Assembly (NCBI RefSeq): GCF_027941835.1
Contig: NZ_CP116005.1
Coordinates: 1,131,501-1,195,500, forward strand
Source of the DNA: Sphingosinicella microcystinivorans
Lineage (GTDB): Bacteria; Pseudomonadota; Alphaproteobacteria; Sphingomonadales; Sphingomonadaceae
DNA: 64,000 nt
Direction of reading: 5' to 3'
Under the pieces are notes generated by a model. The model was not told where the DNA came from. It saw nothing but the letters and a program-made list of their open reading frames with translations, and did no database searches. Below are positions 19,249 to 28,830 of this stretch, piece by piece (position 1 is the stretch's first letter; every line of letters begins with the position of its first letter). Made by a program: the position numbers and the translations under genes.

Positions 19249-20151
19249 TCAGCCCGGTTTCCGCGCCAGCAGCACCGACACGCCGATGCCGCAGAGGATG
19301 AGCGCCATGCCGGCGAAGTGACGCGGCCCGAGCGGCTCGCCGAGCAGCGACGCCGCGAGCAGCGCACCGAACACCGGCATCAGCGTGATCGACTGGCCTG
19401 CCTTCGCCGCCCCGATCATCGCCACCGCCGCATTGAACAGGAAATAGGCGGCGAGCGAGGGGAACAGCGCCACGTACAGGAACGCGCCGACGATTTCGGG
19501 CCGCCAGTCGATCGCGGACGCCTGCCGCCATTCGAGCGCCGCAAGCGGCAGCATCGCCGCGACCCCGATCGCGAAGGTGACGGCGAGAAACGACAGCGGG
19601 TGCACGTCGGGACGGAGCCTGAGCAGGCTGGTGTAGACCGCCCACGCGACGACCGCCGCGAGCACCAGCGCGTCGCCGCGCCCGAAGTGCAGGCCGAGCA
19701 CCGCGGCGAAATCCGGGAACAGCACGACGCCGACGCCGAGGGTCGAGAGTGCCACGCCCGCGACCTGCCACGCCGAGGCGCGCACCCCGAACGCCAGCGC
19801 GTCGATGACGAGCACCAGCGCCGGGATCGCGGCCTGCAACAGCAGCCCGTTGGTGGCGGTCGTGTCGCGCAGCCCCGAATAGAGGAGCGCATTGAACGCG
19901 CCGACGCCGACGAGCCCCAGCACCAGCACCGGCCGCCAGTGCCTGAGCAGCACCCGCCTGTCCGCTGCCACGTGCCGCAGCGCGAACGGCGCGAGCAGCA
20001 GGAACGCGCCGAGCCAGCGCACGAACGCCAGCGTGAACGGCAAAATGTCGTCCCGCACCGCGCGGCCCACGATGGCGTTCCCGGCCCAGAACAGCATGAC
20101 GAGCGCCAGCATCGCATATGCCCGAAGCTCAGCGCTGCGGGCGGGCATCAT
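19249..20151 (-). CDS. EamA-family (DMT superfamily) transporter
   Basis: A 300-residue integral membrane protein with ten predicted hydrophobic helices arranged as two EamA repeats (AMLALVMLFWAGNAIVGR opens the first; a second repeat begins near ALVLAAVVAWAVYTSLLR). Family members export amino acids, metabolites or drugs across the inner membrane. The ATG at 20151 overlaps the stop of the MacB-like permease gene, so it is the last gene of the macA-macB efflux operon. That coupling suggests, but does not prove, a shared role in export. The substrate is unknown. Confidence 0.85.
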   Translation of the reverse strand: MMPARSAELRAYAMLALVMLFWAGNAIVGRAVRDDILPFTLAFVRWLGAFLLLAPFALRHVAADRRVLLRHWRPVLVLGLVGVGAFNALLYSGLRDTTATNGLLLQAAIPALVLVIDALAFGVRASAWQVAGVALSTLGVGVVLFPDFAAVLGLHFGRGDALVLAAVVAWAVYTSLLRLRPDVHPLSFLAVTFAIGVAAMLPLAALEWRQASAIDWRPEIVGAFLYVALFPSLAAYFLFNAAVAMIGAAKAGQSITLMPVFGALLAASLLGEPLGPRHFAGMALILCGIGVSVLLARKPG

Positions 20152-21356
20152 TCGTGGCGGAGCGCGTCGATGGGATTGAGCGAGGCCGCGCGCCGCGCCG
20201 GGAAATAGCCGAACACCACGCCGATCGCCGCCGAGAACAGGAAGGCCAGCATGTTGATCTTCAGGTCGAAGATGAAGGGCACCTGCATCAGCGGCGCGAT
20301 CGCGATCGAGGCGAACAGCGCGATGACGAGGCCGATGAGGCCGCCGAGGCACGACAGCACCACGGCCTCGACGAGGAACTGCATCAGTACCTCGCGCGCC
20401 ACCGCGCCGATGGCGAGGCGGATGCCGATCTCGCGCGTGCGCTCCGTCACCGACACCAGCATGATGTTCATGATGCCGATGCCGCCGACGAGCAGCGAGA
20501 TGGCCGCCACCGCGCCGACGATCTGGGTGAGGATCGTGGTCGTGCCGGTCAGCGTGTCCGAGATCTGCTTGGTGTCGAAGACGTTGAAGTTGTCGCTGTC
20601 CCCCGGCTTGATCTTGCGCCGCTCGCGCATCAGCGCTTCAAGCGAGGCCTGCACTGTGGAGGTCTCGTAGGCGTCGTCCACCGCGACCATGATCTGGCTG
20701 ATGTCGCGGTCGCCCGTGAAGCGCCGCTGCACGAACTTGATCGGCATGACGACGACATCGTCCTGATCCTGCCCGAAGCCGCCCTGCCCGCGCGTCCCGA
20801 GCACGCCGATGACCTGACAGGACACGCCCTTGATGCGGAAACGCTGGCCGAGCGGATCGGCCTGCCGGAACAGGTTGTTCTTCAGCGTGTTGCCGATGAT
20901 GCAGACCGGCTTTCCGGCCTGCTCCTCTTCCGGCATGAACAGGCGGCCGCTGTTCAGCGGCCATTGCTGCGCCTCGAAGTAGGACGCCGTGGTGCCGTTG
21001 ACCGTGGTGTTCCAGTTGTTGCCTTCGTAGATCGCGGTTCCCGACGACTGCGCCATCGGCGCCACGGCGCGCACACCGGTGAGCTGGCTGGCGATGGCGG
21101 TGACGTCCTCGGGCTTGAAATCCGGCGGACGCGGGCCGCCGCCGCCGCGCCCGAAGCCCTGCCCGGGACGAAGCTGGAGGATGTTGGCGCCGAGGCTGGC
21201 GATCTGCTCGCGCACGGCGGCGGTCGCGCCGTTGCCGAGCGTCGTCATGGTGACGACGGCGGCGACGCCGATGATGATGCCGAGCGTGGTGAGGAACGAG
21301 CGCAGCTTGTGGCGCATGATGGCGCGGAAGGCGAGCGTGACGGTTGTGCCGAGCAT
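20148..21356 (-). CDS. MacB-like ABC transporter permease
   Basis: A 402-residue FtsX/MacB-type permease. One TM helix near the N-terminus (LRSFLTTLGIIIGVAAVV) is followed by a large periplasmic MacB_PCD domain of about 230 residues, and three TM helices close the C-terminus (IVGAVAAISLLVGGIGIM and onward). It works with the separate ATPase encoded just upstream, unlike E. coli MacB, which is a fusion. Together with the MacA-like adaptor and outer-membrane factor it would form a tripartite mechanotransmission pump for peptides, lipids or drugs. The ATPase stop is three bases from its start. Confidence 0.9.
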   Translation of the reverse strand: MLGTTVTLAFRAIMRHKLRSFLTTLGIIIGVAAVVTMTTLGNGATAAVREQIASLGANILQLRPGQGFGRGGGGPRPPDFKPEDVTAIASQLTGVRAVAPMAQSSGTAIYEGNNWNTTVNGTTASYFEAQQWPLNSGRLFMPEEEQAGKPVCIIGNTLKNNLFRQADPLGQRFRIKGVSCQVIGVLGTRGQGGFGQDQDDVVVMPIKFVQRRFTGDRDISQIMVAVDDAYETSTVQASLEALMRERRKIKPGDSDNFNVFDTKQISDTLTGTTTILTQIVGAVAAISLLVGGIGIMNIMLVSVTERTREIGIRLAIGAVAREVLMQFLVEAVVLSCLGGLIGLVIALFASIAIAPLMQVPFIFDLKINMLAFLFSAAIGVVFGYFPARRAASLNPIDALRHE

Positions 21357-21359
21357 CGG

Positions 21360-22064
21360 TTACGCCCCCATCTTTCCGGTATTCTCGATGCGCTCGACGA
21401 GGCCGTCGCGGAAATGCACGATGGTGCGCGCGTAGGCCGCCATGTCGGGCTCGTGCGTCACCATCAGCACGGTGATGCCGCTGCGGTTGAGATCGGTGAG
21501 CAGCTCCATGATCTCGAACGAGCGCTCGGTGTCGAGGTTGCCGGTCGGCTCGTCGGCAAGCAGCACGTCCGGGCTCGTCACGATCGCGCGGGCGATCGCG
21601 ACGCGCTGCTGCTGGCCGCCGGAAAGCTCGGCGGGCGTATGGTCCCACCACTCCCTGAGGCCGACCTTGTCGAGCGCCGCCATGCCGTGCTCGTAGCGCG
21701 TGCGCCGGTCCTCGCCGCGGTAGAGCAGCGGCAGCTCGACGTTTTCGAGCGCGGTGGTGCGCGAGAGCAGGTTGAAGCCCTGGAACACGAAGCCGAAATA
21801 GCGGCGGCGCAGCAACGCGCGCTGGTCGCGGTCCAGCGTCTCGACATGATGGCCGTGGAACAGGTATTCGCCCGCGCTCGGCACATCGAGGCAGCCGAGG
21901 ATGTTCATCGCCGTCGACTTGCCCGATCCCGACGGGCCCATCACCGCCACGAAATCGCCGCGCGCGATGTCGAGGTCGACGCCTTTCAGCGCCTGAAAGG
22001 CCGTCGCGCCGGTGCCGTAGGTCTTGGTGATCCCGCGCAGGCGGATGATGGAGTCATCGGCCAT
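21360..22064 (-). CDS. MacB-like ABC transporter ATPase
   Basis: A 234-residue ABC ATPase of the LolD/MacB class. It has Walker A GPSGSGKSTAMNIL, the Q-loop region (FVFQGFNLLSRT), the signature LSGGQQQRVAIARAI, Walker B DVLLADEPTGNLD and the switch His in VTHEPDMA. It powers the neighbouring permease. Its start lies within the 3' end of the MacA-like gene (11-bp overlap), and the permease follows after three bases, so the four transport genes form one tightly coupled operon. Confidence 0.92.
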   Translation of the reverse strand: MADDSIIRLRGITKTYGTGATAFQALKGVDLDIARGDFVAVMGPSGSGKSTAMNILGCLDVPSAGEYLFHGHHVETLDRDQRALLRRRYFGFVFQGFNLLSRTTALENVELPLLYRGEDRRTRYEHGMAALDKVGLREWWDHTPAELSGGQQQRVAIARAIVTSPDVLLADEPTGNLDTERSFEIMELLTDLNRSGITVLMVTHEPDMAAYARTIVHFRDGLVERIENTGKMGA

Positions 22065-23460
22065 TGCCGGCCTTTTCCGCCGAACGCTGCCCGGCGCCCG
22101 AATTTCCGCCCGAATTTCCGTTCGAACGCGCTCCGCGCTGCTGCGGCGCCTGCTGCCCGGCGACGAGCTGGCCGACGATGACCTTCATGCCGTCCTTGAT
22201 GTCGCCGCTCTGGATCGCGGTGTTGGTGCCGTCGCTGTCGCCGACGACCACTTCGACCGCCTTCGGCGCGCCGTCCGCGCCGACGACGTACAGCGTCTGC
22301 GTGCTGCCCGCGCCGAAGCCCACCGACTTCTGCGCGCTGCCGCCGCGCCGCGGGCGCATGACGAGCTGGCTGGTGATGCCGCCGCCCTGCGCGGCGCCCG
22401 ACTGCGTCGACGGATTGAAGCGAAGCGCGGCGTTCGGCACCAGCAGCACGTTTTCCACGCGGCTCGCGACGATGTCCGCGGTCGCGGTCATGCCGGGGCG
22501 CAGCGTCTCGTCGCGGTTGTCGACGTTCAGCACCGCCGTGTAGGCGACGACCGTGGCCGTGCTGCTCGACGTCGAGGACGACGAGCTGCCCGAACTCGCG
22601 TTGGAGCCGACGTTGACGCGCGTGACCTTCGCCGGAAAGCTGCGGCCGGGGAAGGCATCGACGCTGAAGGTCGCCGCCTGGCCGTCCTTCACCTGACCGA
22701 CGTCCGCCTCGTCGACGGAGACCTCGACCTCCATCTCCCTCAGGTCCTCGGCGATGGTGAACAGCACCGGCGCGTTCAATGAGGCGGCGACGGTCTGGCC
22801 GGGCTCGATGTCGCGCGAGAGCACGACGCCGGTGACGGGCGAGACGATGCGCGCCTTCGACAGGTTGGTTTCCGCCGACGAAAGCTGCGCGCGCGCGACG
22901 AGAAGCTGCGCCTCCGCCGCGCGCAGGCCCGCGACGGACTGGCTGTAGCTCGCACGCGCGCTGTCCAGCTCGGTCTTCGACGGCACGCGGCCGCCGGACA
23001 GGCGGGAGACCTCTTCCTGCCGGTCGAGCGTCGCCTTCGCGAACGCCGCGCTCGCCTTCGCCTGCGCGATGCCGGCCTCGGCGGACGCGACCTGCGCGCG
23101 CGCCTGCGCCACCGAGTCCCTGAGCCGCGAGGGATCGAGCTCGGCAAGCTGCTGGCCGCGCGTGACGCGGTCGTTCACGTCGACGAACACCTTGGTGATG
23201 AGGCCCGACTGCTCGGAGCCGACATCGACCTGGTTGATCGGCTTCAGGTTGCCCGTCGCCGACACGGTGACGGTGAGGTCGCCGCGCTGCACGGGCCGTG
23301 TGTCGTATTGCGGCGCGTCGTCGGCGAGCAGGCTTCGGACGACGAGGACGAAGACGACCGCCGCCACGGCAAGCGCGGCATAGATCGCCCATTTGCGCCA
23401 CGGCTTTTCCGGCTGCGCGCCGAGGAAGTCATCGAGCGACTGGGTGTTGGTGTCGTTCAT
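22054..23460 (-). CDS. MacA-like periplasmic adaptor (membrane fusion protein)
   Basis: A 468-residue HlyD/RND-type adaptor. It has a cytoplasmic N-terminal segment of about 23 residues, one TM helix (WAIYAALAVAAVVFVLVV), a lipoyl/barrel-sandwich domain (ATGNLKPINQVDVGSEQSGL), a long coiled-coil hairpin at about 95-190 and beta-barrel/MP domains. The C-terminus is Gly/Asn/Ser-rich. A Ser/Thr-rich insert (SSGSSSSSTSSSTATV) lies in the beta-barrel region. It bridges the permease and the outer-membrane channel. I chose the ATG at 23460 because it overlaps the channel gene's stop; an ATG at 23472 would add four residues. Confidence 0.9.
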   Translation of the reverse strand: MNDTNTQSLDDFLGAQPEKPWRKWAIYAALAVAAVVFVLVVRSLLADDAPQYDTRPVQRGDLTVTVSATGNLKPINQVDVGSEQSGLITKVFVDVNDRVTRGQQLAELDPSRLRDSVAQARAQVASAEAGIAQAKASAAFAKATLDRQEEVSRLSGGRVPSKTELDSARASYSQSVAGLRAAEAQLLVARAQLSSAETNLSKARIVSPVTGVVLSRDIEPGQTVAASLNAPVLFTIAEDLREMEVEVSVDEADVGQVKDGQAATFSVDAFPGRSFPAKVTRVNVGSNASSGSSSSSTSSSTATVVAYTAVLNVDNRDETLRPGMTATADIVASRVENVLLVPNAALRFNPSTQSGAAQGGGITSQLVMRPRRGGSAQKSVGFGAGSTQTLYVVGADGAPKAVEVVVGDSDGTNTAIQSGDIKDGMKVIVGQLVAGQQAPQQRGARSNGNSGGNSGAGQRSAEKAGNGR

Positions 23461-24857
23461 TCGGGCCGCCATCCATCAATCGTGTTCATTGTCTGCCATC
23501 CGCCGCCGAGCGCGCTGTAGAGCTGCGCCGCTGCGAACACCTCGTCGCCCTGCGCATCGGCAAGGCCCTGCCGCGCCGACAGCAGCGACTGCTCGGCGCT
23601 GAGCAGCGTCTGGAAATCGGTGAGGCCGGCCTGATACTGGCTGCGCGCGAGAATCGCGCTGTTGTTCGCCGCGTCGTAGGCCTCAGTGTACTGCACCTGC
23701 CGCTCGCGCGCGGCGCGGAGCGCGACGAGCGCGTTCTCGACGTCCTCGAGCGCGCCGAGCACCGACGCCTTGTAGGCCGCGAACGCGCCTTCCGCCGCCG
23801 CTTCCTGTGCGCGGACGCGCGAGGCGGTGGCGCCGCCGTCGAAGATGAGCTGGCCGATCGAGGCGAACAGGCCGCCGGTGATGACATCGCCGAGGCCGCC
23901 CAGCGAAAGCGCGCTGGTGCCGACATCGCCGCTGATGCGGAGCGACGGATAGAGCGCGGACTGCGCGACGCCGATGCGCGCCGTCGCCGCCGCGAGCGCG
24001 CGCTCGGCCTGCCGCACGTCCGGCCGCTGACGCAGCGTATCGGCCGGGATTCCGGCGGTGATCGCATCGGGCGCGTCGGGAATCGGCGCCGCCGTTTCGA
24101 GCGCGCGCGTCGCCTCGCCCGGCGCGTCGCCGGTGAGCACGGCGATGCGGTTGAGCGCGCCCGCGAGGTTTTGCTCGATGGAGGGGATCGAGGCGCGGTT
24201 CTGCGCAAGCTGCGCACGCGCCTGTTCCTCGTCGAGCGAGGAGACGAGGCCCGCCTGCACGCGCCAGCGCGCGATGTCGTAATTGTCCTCGACCGTCTTC
24301 AGCGTGTCGCGCGCGATGCGGAGGCGCTCCTGCGCGAGCCGGGCGCTCACGTAGTTGCTCACCGTTTCCGCGACGATCGCCGCGCGCACGTTCGCAAGGC
24401 TGTAGCCCGCCGCCTGAAGATCGGCGCGCGAGGCCTCCACCGAACGGCGGATGCCGCCGAACAGGTCCACTTCCCACGACGCGTCGGCGCCGAGCGAATA
24501 GCTGCTGCTGTCGGGCGAGCCTTCGCGGAAGTTGCGCCCGCCGCCGCCCGAGGCGCTCACCGAGGGCAGGAAATCCGCCTGCGACTGCCGGAGCGATTCC
24601 CGCGCCTGCCGCAGCCGCGACACCGCCTGCGCGATGTCGAGATTGTTTTCGACCGCGCGCGCGACGAGCCCGTCGAGCACCGTGTCGTTGTAGACGCGCC
24701 ACCATTCGGCGAGCGCGGCGTCGCCCTCGGGCGCGGCGCTGCCGTCGCTCCATGCGGTGGGCACGCCGAGCGCGGCAGGCACCGGCGCACGATAGTCCGG
24801 GCCGGCCGCGCACGCGGCGAGCGCCAGCCCGGAAAGGAGGGGAAACAGCTTCTTCAC
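23457..24857 (-). CDS. NodT/OprM-family outer-membrane efflux lipoprotein
   Basis: A 466-residue TolC-type channel with an N-terminal lipoprotein signal (LFPLLSGLALAACAAGPDY; lipobox LAAC). Two OEP repeats follow, each with long helices (for example NLDIAQAVSRLRQARESLRQ). It forms the trimeric outer-membrane tunnel of the tripartite pump encoded with the MacA/MacB genes. The GTG at 24857 is used because the signal peptide starts there and AAAGG lies upstream; frames further upstream give no sensible protein. It is the first gene of the operon. Confidence 0.9.
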   Translation of the reverse strand: MKKLFPLLSGLALAACAAGPDYRAPVPAALGVPTAWSDGSAAPEGDAALAEWWRVYNDTVLDGLVARAVENNLDIAQAVSRLRQARESLRQSQADFLPSVSASGGGGRNFREGSPDSSSYSLGADASWEVDLFGGIRRSVEASRADLQAAGYSLANVRAAIVAETVSNYVSARLAQERLRIARDTLKTVEDNYDIARWRVQAGLVSSLDEEQARAQLAQNRASIPSIEQNLAGALNRIAVLTGDAPGEATRALETAAPIPDAPDAITAGIPADTLRQRPDVRQAERALAAATARIGVAQSALYPSLRISGDVGTSALSLGGLGDVITGGLFASIGQLIFDGGATASRVRAQEAAAEGAFAAYKASVLGALEDVENALVALRAARERQVQYTEAYDAANNSAILARSQYQAGLTDFQTLLSAEQSLLSARQGLADAQGDEVFAAAQLYSALGGGWQTMNTIDGWRPE

Positions 24858-24988
24858 GCGCACCTTTTGTCGAAATCCAGCGGCCACGGAACGTTGCCAC
24901 AAACGCCATACGTGCGACGTACAGGTTATTCCCTGCATTCGGGATGAATATATTGAAGAAAATTTCGCGCGCGGCCCGATCGACGCGC

Positions 24989-25729
24989 TCACGGCCGGTA
25001 GTGACGGAGCATGATGTCGCGGCAATGCTCGGCGAGCGCCTTGCGCGTGTCGAACGCGGACGGTGCAACCGGGTCGTGGAAATGGAGGACGACACCGGCA
25101 CGCTGGCGCGCGAGCGCAAACGCGTTCGGCAGCATGTCCTCGTCCCCGATCCACGCGATCGCGTCGAGCACCGCCGGGTCGAGCGGGCCGCCGCCGGGCG
25201 CCGTGTAGCGGATGGTGACGGGCTGCACGGCCGCCGCGGCATCCGCCGCCGCGAACAGGCTGCTGCGGAAGGGCAGCAGGCCGCGCCCGTCCGAGGTCGT
25301 GCCTTCCGGGAACATCAGCACGCGCCGCCCCGCGATCAGCCGCTGCCGGATTGCCTCCATCTGGCTCCCGGTCTGCGAGCGCCGCTCGCGCTCCACGAAG
25401 ATGGTGCCGGTGCGCCCGGCGAGCGCGCCGATGCCCGGATAGGCGGCGACATCGGCCTTCGCGACGAAATCCGTGTCCACCACCGCCGCGACGCTGACGA
25501 TGTCCGCCCAGCTGATGTGGTTGGCGACGAACATGGTGCCCGCCGCGCCCGGCGTTCCGAACACCTGCGGCCGCAGGCCGAAGCCCGCCGCGATGGTGCG
25601 GTGGAAGCGGCGCTCCAGCGCCTTCGCGGGCACGCTCTTCGGGCTCATCAGCAGCCAGGGCGGAACCAGCATGGCGGCACTCGCAAGGCCGAGCGCGGCG
25701 CGCGAGCGTCCGAACGGGCGGTGGCTCAT
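24989..25729 (-). CDS. 1-acyl-glycerol-3-phosphate acyltransferase-like (PlsC family)
   Basis: A 246-residue lysophospholipid/glycerolipid acyltransferase. The catalytic HX4D motif is in NHISWADIVS, motif II-like FVERERR follows, and FPEGTTSDG is motif III. An N-terminal hydrophobic helix (ALGLASAAMLVPPWLL) would anchor it in the membrane. It would add an acyl chain to lysophosphatidic acid or a related lysolipid. Its ATG overlaps the stop of the cyclopropane synthase gene, so both act on membrane lipids from one transcript. Whether it is the housekeeping PlsC or an ornithine-lipid-type acyltransferase cannot be decided. Confidence 0.85.
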   Translation of the reverse strand: MSHRPFGRSRAALGLASAAMLVPPWLLMSPKSVPAKALERRFHRTIAAGFGLRPQVFGTPGAAGTMFVANHISWADIVSVAAVVDTDFVAKADVAAYPGIGALAGRTGTIFVERERRSQTGSQMEAIRQRLIAGRRVLMFPEGTTSDGRGLLPFRSSLFAAADAAAAVQPVTIRYTAPGGGPLDPAVLDAIAWIGDEDMLPNAFALARQRAGVVLHFHDPVAPSAFDTRKALAEHCRDIMLRHYRP

Positions 25730-26949
25730 ATCATCCCAGCGTAGCGCGCTTCGGCCTCGGCCATGTAGTCGCGGGTGATCGGCAGCGCGTCGCGGCGGCG
25801 CGCGAGCTGGATCTGGAAGTTGGCGTGCCCGTCGTGCCGGAAGGCGCCGCGCGCGGCGGCGAGGTAGAAGGTCCACATGCGGTAGAAGCGCTCGTCGTAG
25901 AGCCGGACGATCTCCGCCTTCGCCGCTTCCGTGCGGCGCAGCCATTCCTCCAGCGTCTTCGCATAATGGAGCCGCAGCACCTCGACATCGGTGATCCACA
26001 GCATCTCGCGCTCGATGGCGGGCACGATCTCCGAGAGCGCCGGCGAATAGCCGCCGGGGAAGATGTACTTCGCCGTGAACGGATCGGTCGCGCCCGGCCC
26101 GTCCGCGCGGCCGATCGTGTGGAGCAGCGCCACGCCGTCTTCGGTGAGCAGCTCGCGCACGCGGCGGAAGAAGGTGCGGTAGTTGGGGATGCCGACATGC
26201 TCGAACATGCCGACCGAGACGATCCGGTCGAACGGGCCCGTCACGTCGCGGTAGTCGATCAGCGCGAAACGCACCCGGTCGGCCACCCCCGCCTCCTCGG
26301 CGCGGCGGCGCGCGACCTTGAACTGCTCTTCCGACAGGGTGACGCCGAGCACGTCGACGTCGGCGACGCGGTTCAGGTAGAGGGCCATGCCGCCCCAGCC
26401 GCAGCCGATGTCGAGCACCTTCTGTCCCGGCTTCAGGGCCAGTTTCGCGGCGATATGCGCCTTCTTGTCGACCTGCGCCTGTTCGAGCGTCTCGTCCTCC
26501 GAGCGGTAGTAGGCGCAGCTGTATTGCCGGTCCGCATCGAGGAAGAGGTCGTAGAGCCGGTCCGACAGGTCGTAGTGGTGCGCGACGTTGCGCTTCGCGG
26601 CGCGGCGGTAGTTGCGCTGGTAGAGATAGGCGCTGATGCTCTGCGCGCGGCGCGTCTCGCTGCGGATATCGTTGTCGTCGGACCAGCGGCCGTTCCACGC
26701 GACGAGGTCCAGCAGGTCCCCGATGCCGCCGGTGGTGAACTGCAACCGGCCGTCCATGAAGGCTTCGGCCGCGCCGATCGACGGGTTCATCGCGATCCTG
26801 AGCGGCGTGCGCGCATCGGTGAAGTGCAGGGCGACGGGCCGAAGCGCGGGGTCCGGTTTCCCGTAGCGGTGAACGCGGCGACCCGCCGTGGTGACCGTCA
26901 GTTCCCCGTCGCGGATCAGCCGTTTCAACATGCGGTCGAGCAGCAACAT
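25726..26949 (-). CDS. Cyclopropane-fatty-acyl-phospholipid synthase family
   Basis: A 407-residue CFA-synthase family protein that methylenates unsaturated phospholipid acyl chains with SAM, or a closely related fatty-acid methyltransferase. The N-terminal CFA-like domain is followed by the YQRNYRRAAKRNVAHHYDLS segment, SAM motif I VLDIGCGWGGMALYL and SVGMFEHVGIPNY, which holds active-site residues. It starts an operon with the PlsC-like gene. Membrane-lipid modification under stress is the usual role. The 97-bp gap to the divergent RlpA-like gene should hold both promoters. Confidence 0.88.
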   Translation of the reverse strand: MLLLDRMLKRLIRDGELTVTTAGRRVHRYGKPDPALRPVALHFTDARTPLRIAMNPSIGAAEAFMDGRLQFTTGGIGDLLDLVAWNGRWSDDNDIRSETRRAQSISAYLYQRNYRRAAKRNVAHHYDLSDRLYDLFLDADRQYSCAYYRSEDETLEQAQVDKKAHIAAKLALKPGQKVLDIGCGWGGMALYLNRVADVDVLGVTLSEEQFKVARRRAEEAGVADRVRFALIDYRDVTGPFDRIVSVGMFEHVGIPNYRTFFRRVRELLTEDGVALLHTIGRADGPGATDPFTAKYIFPGGYSPALSEIVPAIEREMLWITDVEVLRLHYAKTLEEWLRRTEAAKAEIVRLYDERFYRMWTFYLAAARGAFRHDGHANFQIQLARRRDALPITRDYMAEAEARYAGMI

Positions 26950-27077
26950 CCGTCCAGCCTAGCCAAGAAGTCCGGCCGTGGGAATCCCCGAGAACGCCTT
27001 CGCCGGACCGTGCGAATGCAACGCTTCATCGCAGGCGGGTGGATGCGGCGAAGCGAAGCCGCCAGTGGAAACCCGCG

Positions 27078-27560
27078 ATGGGGGCCACTCTCATTCAGAT
27101 TCGCGGACGCTGGATTCGCGCGGCGGCGGCAGCAGCCACGGCGCTTGCGCTGTGCGCCTTCTCCGACGCGACCACCGATATGACCGCCGTTTCGCTCGCC
27201 GAGGCGCTTTCCGCGACCGCCGATGCCGACGACGCCGTGTTCGCCAGCGAAGCGGAGCTGCGGCTGATCGGCTCGGGCCGCGCCAGCTACTACGCCGACA
27301 AGTTCGATGGCCGCCGCACCGCGAACGGCGAGATCTTCGACCAGGACGAGCTGACCGCCGCGCACCGCACGCTGCCGATGGGCAGCATCGTGAAGGTGAC
27401 CTGCGAGAAGACCGGCCGCAGCGTGACCGTGCGCGTCAACGACCGCGGTCCGTTCACGGGCAGCCGCGTCATCGACGTCTCGAAGGCGGCGGCGCGCGAG
27501 CTCGGCATGATCAACGCCGGGCTCACCGACGTGACGCTGGAACTGCTCCCCTCCGCCTGA
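27078..27560 (+). CDS. RlpA-like septal ring / double-psi beta-barrel lipoprotein-type protein
   Basis: A 160-residue exported protein. A signal peptide (IRAAAAAATALALCAFSDA) has a Cys but no convincing lipobox. A double-psi beta-barrel domain covers the second half: GRASYYADKFDGRRTANGE, then VTVRVNDRGPF with the catalytic-type Asp, and RVIDVSKAAARELGM. RlpA proteins bind or cleave denuded peptidoglycan at the septum; this one lacks a SPOR domain. The ATG at 27078 gives a normal signal peptide; an upstream ATG at 27039 would add 13 charged residues. It is a single gene between two minus-strand units. Confidence 0.82.
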   Translation: MGATLIQIRGRWIRAAAAAATALALCAFSDATTDMTAVSLAEALSATADADDAVFASEAELRLIGSGRASYYADKFDGRRTANGEIFDQDELTAAHRTLPMGSIVKVTCEKTGRSVTVRVNDRGPFTGSRVIDVSKAAARELGMINAGLTDVTLELLPSA

Positions 27561-27582
27561 TTTTTCTTAAAGGTTCAGCGTA

Positions 27583-28797
27583 TCAGGCCAGCGCGGCCTG
27601 CTTCTCCGCCGCGATCCGGTCCAGCTCCGCGCGCGACAGGCGCTCGCTCTCGCTCTTGAGCTGGCCGCAGGCGGCCATGATGTCGCGCCCGCGCGGCGTG
27701 CGGACCGGCGCCGAGATGCCCGCCTTGAAGATGATGTCCGAAAAGCGCGCGATGCGGTCGTCGTCGCTGCATTCGTAGGGCACGCCCGGCCACGGGTTGA
27801 ACGGGATCAGGTTCACCTTGGCGGGCAGCCTGTACTTGCGGATGAGCCGCACGAGCTCGCGGGCGTCCTCGTCCGAATCGTTCTTGTCCTTCAGCATCAC
27901 GTACTCGAACGTGATGCGGCGGGCGTTGTTGGCGCCCGGATAGTCCGCGCACGCCCTCAGCAGCGCCTCGATGCCGTACTTGCGGTTCAGGGGCACGATC
28001 TCGTCCCGCACCTCTTTCGTCACGGCATGGAGCGACACGGCGAGGTTGACGCCGATCTCCTCGCCCGCCCGCGCCATCATCGGCACGACGCCGCTCGTCG
28101 AGAGCGTGATGCGGCGGCGGCTGAGCGCGAGGCCCGTCTCATCCATGACGATGCCGAGGCCCTTGGAGACGTTGTCGAAATTGTAGAGCGGCTCGCCCAT
28201 TCCCATCATCACGATGTTGGAGAGCATCCGCGCCTCGCCGGTCAGGTCCTCGCCCGGCTGCGGCCATTCGCCGAGCGTGTCGCGCGCCAGCATCACCTGC
28301 CCGACGATCTCGCCCGCCGTGAGGTTGCGCACCAGCTTCATCGTGCCGGTGTGGCAGAAACGGCAGTTGAGCGTGCAGCCGACCTGGCTCGAGACGCAAA
28401 GCGTGCCCCGGTCGGCGTCCGGGATGAACACCATCTCGAACTCGTTGCCGTCGTCGGTGCGCAGCAGCCACTTGCGCGTGCCGTCGGTCGAGACCTGCTG
28501 CATCGTCACGTCCGGGCGGCCGACGACGAACCGCTCGGCGAGCAGCGCACGCGTGTCCTTGGCGATGTCGGTCATGCCCGAAAAGTCGGTGAGGCCGCGG
28601 TGGTAGATCCAGTGCCACACCTGCTTGGCGCGCAGTTTCGCCTGTTTTTCAGGAACGCCCGCCTGAACGAGCGCCGCGGCGAGCTCCGCCTTGTCGAGCC
28701 CGACGAGATCGACGCGGCCGTCCGCGCGCACGGTCGGCGCGCGCGGCACGGGGACGGGATCGGCCCCGCCGGGAATGGTCATGGCTGCGGTCGGCAT
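27583..28797 (-). CDS. rlmN: 23S rRNA (A2503)-C2 / tRNA (A37)-C2 methyltransferase
   Basis: A radical-SAM methyltransferase of 404 residues. The CxxxCxxC cluster motif is in [14 protein letters not shown]. The upstream [20 protein letters not shown] region and the C-terminal Cys in [14 protein letters not shown], which forms the methyl-transfer intermediate, are both present. It methylates A2503 of 23S rRNA and some tRNAs, affecting decoding accuracy. It is a single-copy housekeeping gene, here downstream of a phosphatase gene with 33 bases between them. The first 25 or so residues are Pro/Ala-rich and poorly conserved, so the exact start may lie slightly inside. Confidence 0.95.
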   Translation of the reverse strand: MPTAAMTIPGGADPVPVPRAPTVRADGRVDLVGLDKAELAAALVQAGVPEKQAKLRAKQVWHWIYHRGLTDFSGMTDIAKDTRALLAERFVVGRPDVTMQQVSTDGTRKWLLRTDDGNEFEMVFIPDADRGTLCVSSQVGCTLNCRFCHTGTMKLVRNLTAGEIVGQVMLARDTLGEWPQPGEDLTGEARMLSNIVMMGMGEPLYNFDNVSKGLGIVMDETGLALSRRRITLSTSGVVPMMARAGEEIGVNLAVSLHAVTKEVRDEIVPLNRKYGIEALLRACADYPGANNARRITFEYVMLKDKNDSDEDARELVRLIRKYRLPAKVNLIPFNPWPGVPYECSDDDRIARFSDIIFKAGISAPVRTPRGRDIMAACGQLKSESERLSRAELDRIAAEKQAALA

Positions 28798-28830
28798 GGC
28801 GCGCCATGTAAGGCTTTTCAGCCGTTTTGC